NCBI GenBank assembly: GCA_002422345.1
Contig: DIUL01000171.1
Span: 1 to 6,008 of the forward strand
Direction: 5' to 3'
From: Acetobacteraceae bacterium UBA6159
Lineage (GTDB): Bacteria; Pseudomonadota; Alphaproteobacteria; Acetobacterales; Acetobacteraceae
DNA: 6,008 bases
Each line of letters begins with the position of its first letter. Position 1 is the stretch's first letter. This document shows positions 1 through 4,734 of the stretch, piece after piece. The translations under genes were made by a program, and so were the position numbers. The notes beneath the pieces were generated by a model. The model had not been told where the DNA came from. It did no database searches and saw only the letters and a list, made by a program, of their open reading frames with translations.

Positions 1-192
1 GATCTTCCCAACCTCAGCTACCTGTCGCCCGACGAGAAGGACGCGAAACAGGTTCGCCTCGGGATGGGCCGCGGCGAAGGCGACCCGCACCCGGCTGGCG
101 GTTTCCATGACACGCGCTGCGATCTTGATCAGGCGCAGGCGCAAGGTGGTGAACTCGGCATTGGCCAGCGGCTGCGGCCACCGGTCTCTAAT
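1..192 (-). pseudogene. IS1380-family transposase, C-terminal remnant (runs off left edge)
   Basis: The minus-strand frame from about 192 down to 1 is open and encodes about 64 residues. They resemble the C-terminal end of IS1380-type (DDE) transposases: the segment AEFTTLRLRLIKIAARV, then METASRVRVAFAAAHPEA and NLFR. This helical tail with its repeated R-L-R-L and R-V-R-V pattern is recalled from IS1380 proteins; no search was run. The catalytic DDE core should lie upstream, that is at higher coordinates. Instead the frame gives only a short unrelated stretch with an in-frame ATG at 229-231, and plus-strand genes begin soon after. The transposase is therefore 5'-truncated. Its end is not seen because the frame is still open at base 1. 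The sequence after NLFR does not match what I remember of the family's terminus, so a frameshift or a second junction there is possible. No terminal inverted repeat was recognised. Confidence 0.65.
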
Positions 193-233
193 CCTGCTTG
201 GCTCCCGGCGACCCCAGCGCGAATGGTCCATCA

Positions 234-266
234 CGCGGAGGGAACAAACCCTCCGCGGATGGAGGA
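234..266 (+). promoter_or_regulatory. Leader hairpin with competing Shine-Dalgarno pairing ahead of the 68-aa gene
   Basis: Bases 234-242 (CGCGGAGGG) and 249-257 (CCCTCCGCG) form a perfect 9-bp stem closed by the 6-base loop AACAAA. The Shine-Dalgarno site GGAGGA follows at 261-266, four bases before the ATG at 271. The CCTCC arm (250-254) can pair either with the upstream GGAGG or with the Shine-Dalgarno GGAGG (261-265), though the second choice leaves only a 6-base loop. The 9-bp hairpin would leave the ribosome site free. Any regulatory role is inference; the complementarity itself is visible. Confidence 0.45.
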
Positions 267-270
267 CCAG

Positions 271-477
271 ATGACCACCACCCCGAAGACCAACGAAGCC
301 GCCCTGGCCGCCTTCATGGCGGGCAAAGCCGAGATCGACGCCCTGCTGGCCCGGATCGCCGCCGCCAGCGACGACCACTTCGGCACCAACCCCGAACGCG
401 TGACCTGGGGCGACGCCGGGAGCCTCGGCTTCATCACCGAACGCCTGAAGGAGATCACCGAGTTCCTCGGAGTCTGA
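271..477 (+). CDS. Small conserved-type hypothetical protein (68 aa)
   Basis: The ATG at 271 has a strong Shine-Dalgarno GGAGGA at 261-266 with 4-base spacing. The longer frame opening at 64 runs through the transposase remnant and was not used. The product is small, acidic and probably helical. Residues about 8-34 look like one helix (ALAAFMAGKAEIDALLARI), followed by SDDHFGTNPERVTWGD and a second helix (ITERLKEITEFLGV). The pattern of a K-A-E-I-D-x-L-L-A-R helix, then S-D-D-H-F and W-G-D/H-x-G, is one I recall from short uncharacterised proteins in alphaproteobacterial accessory regions, where they sit near DUF3489 or similar genes. No catalytic motif, signal peptide or membrane segment is visible. 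It lies 98 bases upstream of the DUF3489 gene in the same direction and could share a transcript. Function unknown. Confidence 0.75.
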   Translation: MTTTPKTNEAALAAFMAGKAEIDALLARIAAASDDHFGTNPERVTWGDAGSLGFITERLKEITEFLGV

Positions 478-567
478 ACGACCGCCTCCCGCGACGGCCC
501 CGACCGGGTGCGACCCGGCGGGGCTCCGGGTCGTAGGAGGGCGGTGGTCGTCCTCCCTATCCAGGAG
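478..567 (+). promoter_or_regulatory. Structured intergenic leader: nested GC-rich hairpins before the DUF3489 gene
   Basis: The core hairpin spans 497-524. GCCCCG (497-502) pairs with CGGGGC (519-524), and CCGGGT (504-509) with ACCCGG (513-518), leaving one bulged A (503) and a 3-base loop: 12 bp in total. An alternative pairs GACCCGG (512-518) with CCGGGTC (526-532) around a 7-base loop. An imperfect outer stem can join 478-489 (ACGACCGCCTCC) to 536-551. GGAGG (536-540) can also pair with CCTCC (552-556), and that CCTCC region can reach the Shine-Dalgarno AGGAG at 563-567. No T-run follows the core hairpin, so it is not a standard intrinsic terminator. It may act as an attenuator, mRNA stabiliser or processing site. 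Confidence 0.4.
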
Positions 568-575
568 ACCCGATC

Positions 576-1343
576 ATGACCCAGACAACCATCAAGCTTT
601 CCGACACCGCCCGTGCCGTGCTGGAACACGCCGCTACCCGTAAGGACCATCTGGTCCGTCCTCCATCCCTTCCCGCGGCCGCCCGGCAGAAGGTGGTCCG
701 CTCCCTCCTGAACAGGGGACTGGTCGAGGAAGTGCCGGCGCTGATCACCGACGGCGCTTACGCTTGGAGGACGGGTGAGGACGGGGTGCCGCTGATGCTG
801 CGCGCCACGCCCGCCGGCCTCACCGCGATCGGACTGGCGGACGCCCCGACCAACCCGCCCACGTTGCCCGACACCGCGGCGGAGGACGCGGTGGCACGCG
901 AAGCCGCCGCAGTAGCCGATGCCCTCGACGCCGCGCCCACGGCGCCCGCACGCGCTACCCTGCGGGAGGCGGCGGAGGCGGTCCTTGCTGCCTGGACCGA
1001 CGAGACCAATCGCGAGATCGACATGATCGCCGCCCTGGAGGGGCCAATGGCCGCTCTCCGCCTGGCCCTGGCCGACAAGCCCCATCACGCCACCGGCGCG
1101 CCACGCGGCCCGCGCGAAGGGACCAAGCAGCAGGCGGTTCTGGCCCTGCTGCGCCGCGACGAGGGCGTGACCATCGCCCAGATCATGGAGGTCACCAACT
1201 GGCAGAGCCACACCGTGCGCGGCTTCCTCGCCGGGCTGAAGAAGAAGGGCACCCAGGTCGATGTCCTCGACCGTATCCGCCAGGTCGGGCCGAACAAGGA
1301 GGGCGCCAAGGGCTCCTACAGCATCTACCGGATCGCATCCTGA
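576..1343 (+). CDS. DUF3489 domain-containing protein (winged-helix-like, possible DNA-binding regulator)
   Basis: The start at 576 is supported by the Shine-Dalgarno AGGAG at 563-567 with 8-base spacing. The 255-aa product has three parts. Residues 6-85 (KLSDTARAVLEHAATR, then KVVRSLLNRGLVEEV and LRATPAGLTAIG) have the helix-helix-wing look of a winged-helix domain. Residues about 90-175 are an Ala/Pro-rich helical linker. Residues 180-253 match the DUF3489 pattern as I know it: GTKQQAVLALLRRDEGVTIA, then W209 with SHTVRGFLAGLKKKG, ending SYSIYRIA. The family is uncharacterised. DNA binding is inferred from the fold pattern and from the TIAQIMEVTNWQSHTVRGFL stretch, which resembles a helix-turn-helix. 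The segment between the two halves of the C-terminal wing (about 226-246) seems longer than in members I remember. The gene follows the 68-aa gene and converges on terL. It is probably an accessory gene, not part of the phage packaging operon. Confidence 0.85.
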   Translation: MTQTTIKLSDTARAVLEHAATRKDHLVRPPSLPAAARQKVVRSLLNRGLVEEVPALITDGAYAWRTGEDGVPLMLRATPAGLTAIGLADAPTNPPTLPDTAAEDAVAREAAAVADALDAAPTAPARATLREAAEAVLAAWTDETNREIDMIAALEGPMAALRLALADKPHHATGAPRGPREGTKQQAVLALLRRDEGVTIAQIMEVTNWQSHTVRGFLAGLKKKGTQVDVLDRIRQVGPNKEGAKGSYSIYRIAS

Positions 1344-1356
1344 TCGATCGGAATGG

Positions 1357-1390
1357 GCAACGGGGGGCACGACCACGACGCCCCCGTTGC
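1357..1390. terminator. Hairpin between convergent genes, possible bidirectional terminator
   Basis: Bases 1357-1366 (GCAACGGGGG) and 1381-1390 (CCCCCGTTGC) form a perfect 10-bp stem with a 14-base loop. It sits in the 77-base gap between the stop of the DUF3489 gene (1343) and the stop of terL (1421), where both converging transcripts should end. A 10-base palindrome, GCGACGTCGC, follows at 1391-1400. There is no T-tract on either side, so intrinsic termination would be weak or need Rho. The position and perfect stem are the support. Confidence 0.5.
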
Positions 1391-1420
1391 GCGACGTCGC
1401 CGTTAAGCCGCCAACTCCCT

Positions 1421-3082
1421 TCAGGCGATGACCTGTGCGGCGTCCTCCCAGAACGACCGCCCCTCCGCCTCCGGGTTGCGCGACATCAGCACCACGGCGT
1501 CGAACAGCGCCATCACCGGGTCGATCTTGCCGGTCCCGGCTGCCTGCTTGGTGATCGTGATGGCGTTGCCCTTCGGTTCCGCCTTCGCGTTCCCCACCGC
1601 CCAGTCCATGATCCGCTGCGGTGCGTGCAGCAGTGCTCCGGAGGCGAGCTTGATCTCGGTAGTCTTGATCGCCCCGTTCAGCGTCCAACCTTGGGGTACG
1701 CCGACGACGCGGTCGTTGCCGGCGATACCAACCTCGGCCAGCGCGTCGACGATCGCGCCCACGCCCATCGGGTCGAGGCCCACCTGTGCCAGCAGGCCCG
1801 ACTGCTCGACCTCGGCGCACAGCGCGGCCACCTGCGTGAACGCGTCCTCCATGTCCTCGACGATGACCAGGTCGCCGTCGTGTTCGAAGTCGTGCAGGCG
1901 GGCTGCCTCGGACTTGCGCCGCTCCAGCACGGAGGCGTGAACCCAGGACTTCGACCAGGATAGCCACCGTCGTTCCGCCGTTTCCCGGCCAAGGATGGCG
2001 ACAGACAGCAGGTCATCCAATCCCCCGCCGTCAATACCGATCGTCACCACCTCCGACCGCTCCAGCAGGCTCTCCAGCGTCAACGTCGTGTCCGTCGCCC
2101 CAAGCCAGTGATCCGCACCGCGCCAGCGATCAGACTTCAGGGCAAGGCCGATCTCCACATTCAGATGCTGGCTGGCCCAGCGCGCGAGTTCGGCATCGCC
2201 GCTCTCCACCGCCGCCTCGTAGTCCGGCAGCAGCCGGTCCACCGAGACGCTCAGCCCGTTGTTCGGCAGCACCATCCACCAGTTGGCGGGGTCTTTCCAA
2301 TCGACGCCATCAGGGAACTCATACAGCATCGGCAGGATCGGCAGCGTGGCGGCCCCATCCCGCACCTTGCGGGCCTTCAGCAACTCCGTCCGGAACACGC
2401 CCGACGGCGGGCGTTCGGACTGCGTGGTGATGGTGAGGAGGAAGCCCTCGGGATTCGGCAGCAACCCGCCGCGCAGCTGGCCGATCACCCGGTCGGCATC
2501 GTGCGCTTCGGCGATCACGTGCAGTTCATCCAGCAGCACGCCGGAGGGCTTCGATCCGGTCACCACTTTCGGATCAAACGATTTCACTTTCAGGAACGCC
2601 TTGGTCGGGCGATAGGAGATGCGCTTGATGTGCTCGACAACGTGGAACTTGGCGGCCAGCACCGGATCAGCCTCCACCATCCCCGCGGCCTGCCGGAAGG
2701 CGAGGTCGGCCACCTCCTGGGTGGGGGCGACGAGCAAGAACTCAGCACGCGGGCGGCGGTTCATCAGCAGCGCCGTGATCATGATGGCCGCGCCGGTGGT
2801 GGTCTTGGACGACTTCTTCGGCACCAAGCAGAAAAATTCGCGGATGGCACGGATGTCCGACGCGGCATCGTAGGAGCCGAACAGGGCGCCGACGAGATCG
2901 CGCTGCCAGGCTCCGGCGGCGTCAGCCAGGGCAGGGCGGTTGGGCACGTCGGGCAGGCGTAGCCGATTGAATATCGCCACCGCGCGGGCGGCGGCGGCGC
3001 CATCCAGGGGCAGGTCGGGGATCAGGGAGCGGCCAGCCTGGAGGCGTTCCCCCCAGTCGGGGCAGGCGGTGGACCATGTCAT
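1421..3082 (-). CDS. terL: Phage terminase large subunit (TerL), ATPase and nuclease
   Basis: The 553-aa product matches the Terminase_1-type large subunit in length and layout. In such proteins the N-terminal ATPase drives DNA into the prohead and the C-terminal RNase H-like nuclease cuts concatemers. Visible motifs are a Trp-Gln adenine-site candidate (W59 Q60); a terminase-style Walker A, LVPKKSSKTTT (86-96, K93), lacking the classic GxxGxGK; Walker B LLDE (183-186) followed by LH; and the coupling motif TITTQ (217-221). Candidate metal-binding aspartates of the nuclease are D351 in IGIDGGGLDD, D437 in VGLDPMG and D521 in KIDPVMALFDAV. All key positions are present and the frame is uninterrupted, so it could be functional. 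The ATG follows the stop of the upstream small-subunit gene after a single base, and I see no good Shine-Dalgarno, which suggests translational coupling. No portal gene follows: the next gene downstream is the convergent DUF3489 gene. Confidence 0.93.
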   Translation of the reverse strand: MTWSTACPDWGERLQAGRSLIPDLPLDGAAAARAVAIFNRLRLPDVPNRPALADAAGAWQRDLVGALFGSYDAASDIRAIREFFCLVPKKSSKTTTGAAIMITALLMNRRPRAEFLLVAPTQEVADLAFRQAAGMVEADPVLAAKFHVVEHIKRISYRPTKAFLKVKSFDPKVVTGSKPSGVLLDELHVIAEAHDADRVIGQLRGGLLPNPEGFLLTITTQSERPPSGVFRTELLKARKVRDGAATLPILPMLYEFPDGVDWKDPANWWMVLPNNGLSVSVDRLLPDYEAAVESGDAELARWASQHLNVEIGLALKSDRWRGADHWLGATDTTLTLESLLERSEVVTIGIDGGGLDDLLSVAILGRETAERRWLSWSKSWVHASVLERRKSEAARLHDFEHDGDLVIVEDMEDAFTQVAALCAEVEQSGLLAQVGLDPMGVGAIVDALAEVGIAGNDRVVGVPQGWTLNGAIKTTEIKLASGALLHAPQRIMDWAVGNAKAEPKGNAITITKQAAGTGKIDPVMALFDAVVLMSRNPEAEGRSFWEDAAQVIA

Positions 3083-3083
3083 T

Positions 3084-3449
3084 TCAGTTCAGCAGCTGAT
3101 CCCAGTCGGTGCCGCGTTCGGCGGTGCGGGCGATGGTTTCCAGTTGCTCCTTCTTCCCAGGCTCGAGAGCAACATCCCGCCAGCCGGCACGACACTTCAG
3201 CCAGAAGATGCAGGCAGTGACGGCCTCCTTGCCGGTGCCCTCGACCGCCTTGCGGAACAGCGACTGCGCGACCTTCGCGTTCGCCTCGATCGCGGCGGTG
3301 TCGAGTTCCTGCCAGAAGTGCTTGCGCAGGGTCGGCGCCGAGCAACCGATGACTTTGGCGATGTCGTCCTGGGGCACGCCATAGGCGGCCATGGCTTTCA
3401 CCTGGGCGCGCTGGGCGTCGGTGGGGGTGAACTCAGGCCGTCCGGCCAT
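3084..3449 (-). CDS. terS: Putative terminase small subunit (HTH protein, 121 aa)
   Basis: In the packaging motor the small subunit recognises the phage DNA and recruits TerL. The start MAGRPEF at 3449 was chosen because AGGAG lies 7 bases upstream and because the protein family starts this way. An in-frame extension to 3623 encodes Arg/Pro-rich sequence lying over the methyltransferase gene and looks spurious. Residues about 12-46 form a helix-turn-helix: AQVKAMAAYGVPQDDIAKVI, then GCSAPTLRKHF. Then come a helical segment, LDTAAIEANAKVAQSLFRKA (48-67), and a conserved-looking AVTACIFWLKCRAGWRDV (74-91). This ANAKVA..LF.KA...A.IFWLK.R pattern is one I recall from short HTH proteins encoded just before terL in alphaproteobacterial prophages. 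The stop lies one base from the terL ATG, and the 5' end overlaps the upstream methyltransferase by 17 bases. The assignment rests on position, HTH and size. Confidence 0.8.
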   Translation of the reverse strand: MAGRPEFTPTDAQRAQVKAMAAYGVPQDDIAKVIGCSAPTLRKHFWQELDTAAIEANAKVAQSLFRKAVEGTGKEAVTACIFWLKCRAGWRDVALEPGKKEQLETIARTAERGTDWDQLLN

Positions 3450-4734
3450 GGGGCGTCTCCTGCTGGCAGCGGGGAACAATTGCGGTCTGATCCACCGATG
3501 CGGTCTCCTGCTCGGTATTCGCTGCCCGTTCCCCTGCAATCGCGGCAAAGCTCCGGCCGGTGCCGTCCAGCAGCGCTTCCCTGCCGGTGAACGCCTGCCA
3601 GCGGGTGACCGCGACATCGACATAGGCGGGGCTGATCTCGATTGCGCGGCAGACGCGGCCGGTGGTCTCGGCGGCGATGATCGTCGTGCCGGAGCCGCTG
3701 AACGGCTCGTAGACGGCTTGGCCCGGGCTGGAGTTGTTCAGCATCGGCCGGCGCATGCATTCCACGGGCTTCTGCGTACCGTGGATGGTGTTGGCGTCCT
3801 GGTCGCGGCTGGGGATGGACCAGAGGGTCGTCTGCTTGCGATCCCCGGTCCAATGGGCGGTGCCGCGGACGGCATACCACGCGGGTTCATGTTGCCAATG
3901 ATAATGCCCGCGGCTCATGACCAGGCGCTCCTTTGCCCAGACGATCTGCGCGCGGATGGCGAAGCCGCAGGCGGTGAGGCTGTCGGCGACCGTGGCGGCG
4001 TGCAGGGCACCATGCCAGACATAAGCGACGTCGCCGGGGAACAGCGACCAGGCCTCGCGCCAATCAGCACGATGGTCATTCAGCACGGCGCCGGTGCGGG
4101 CACTGGCGGAGACGCCGGCGCGATTGCGCCAGGTCGGGTCGTAGGCGACGCCGTACGGGGGATCGGTCACCATCAGATGTGGCGTGACGCCGGCCAGCAC
4201 TCGTTCAACAGTCGCGGGATCGGTGCAGTCGCCACAGATCAGGCGATGGGACCCCAGGACCCAGACATTGCCCAATCGGCTGACGGGATGCTCGGGCACC
4301 GCCGGCACATCGTCGGGATCGGTCAGACCAACGACGGGATCGACCAGGAACCCGGTAATCTCGCCCGCGTCAAACCCGGTCAGACCGAGGTCGAAGCCCA
4401 GATCGCGCAGGTCCTGGAACTCGAGGGCGAGCAGGTCATCGTCCCACGCCGCCCAGTTGGCGGAGCGGTTGGCCAGCAGGCGGAAGGCCTTGATCTGGGC
4501 TTCGGAGAGGTCGTCGGCCAGCGCCACCGGCACGTCCACCAGTCCCAGCCGCTGGGCTGCCTTGAGGCGCAGATGGCCGTCGACGACGGTGCCGTCGGAT
4601 TTGGCGACGATCGGGATGCGGAAGCCGAACTCCCGGATCGCGCCGCACATCTGCTCGACCGCCGTGTCGTTCTTGCGAGGGTTGCGCGCGTAGGGGATCA
4701 GGCGATCGACCGGCCAGGTTTCCACCGTCAGCAT
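3433..4734 (-). CDS. ParB-like domain / DNA methyltransferase fusion (DPPY type)
   Basis: The start MLTVETWPVD at 4734 (433 aa) has AGGAG 8 bases upstream and opens a canonical ParB-like N-terminus. The frame continues upstream to 5106, but that part overlies the other methyltransferase gene and is Arg-rich junk. Residues 1-90 are ParB/sulfiredoxin-like: YARNPRKND (15-23), IREFGF and VDGHLRLKAA (51-60). Residues 97-130 hold WDDDLLALE and GFDLGLTGFDAGEI. The methyltransferase domain (about 155-400) has motif IV TDPPYG (190-195) before the SAM-binding motif I YEPFSGSGTT (342-351). This is the beta-class order of N6_N4_MTase proteins, with GTQKPVE (319-325) between them. DPPY usually goes with N6-adenine methylation. 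The target sequence cannot be read from the protein. No restriction enzyme is adjacent, so it is probably an orphan phage enzyme protecting viral DNA or influencing host expression. It overlaps the upstream gene by 7 bases and terS by 17. Confidence 0.88.
   Translation of the reverse strand: MLTVETWPVDRLIPYARNPRKNDTAVEQMCGAIREFGFRIPIVAKSDGTVVDGHLRLKAAQRLGLVDVPVALADDLSEAQIKAFRLLANRSANWAAWDDDLLALEFQDLRDLGFDLGLTGFDAGEITGFLVDPVVGLTDPDDVPAVPEHPVSRLGNVWVLGSHRLICGDCTDPATVERVLAGVTPHLMVTDPPYGVAYDPTWRNRAGVSASARTGAVLNDHRADWREAWSLFPGDVAYVWHGALHAATVADSLTACGFAIRAQIVWAKERLVMSRGHYHWQHEPAWYAVRGTAHWTGDRKQTTLWSIPSRDQDANTIHGTQKPVECMRRPMLNNSSPGQAVYEPFSGSGTTIIAAETTGRVCRAIEISPAYVDVAVTRWQAFTGREALLDGTGRSFAAIAGERAANTEQETASVDQTAIVPRCQQETPHGRTA

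Noticed and set aside
64..270. N-terminal extension of the 68-aa protein to 64
   Set aside because: It runs antisense through the transposase remnant and the leader hairpin, while a strong Shine-Dalgarno supports the ATG at 271.
1391..1400. 10-base palindrome GCGACGTCGC as a possible operator
   Set aside because: It is a single short GC-rich palindrome next to a terminator-like hairpin, with no second copy found nearby; this is too weak for a regulatory call.
231..1967. 578-aa minus-strand open frame across the DUF3489 gene and the 3' part of terL
   Set aside because: It crosses two recognised genes in another frame or strand, is very Arg/Gly-rich and shows no domain.
2108..2962. 284-aa plus-strand open frame opposite terL
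   Set aside because: It is antisense to the conserved ATPase region; the composition is that of a GC-rich shadow frame and no fitting ribosome site stands out.
3450..3623. N-terminal extension of the terminase small subunit to 3623
   Set aside because: It overlaps the methyltransferase C-terminus in another frame and has Arg/Pro-rich sequence; the Shine-Dalgarno and family-like start are at 3449.
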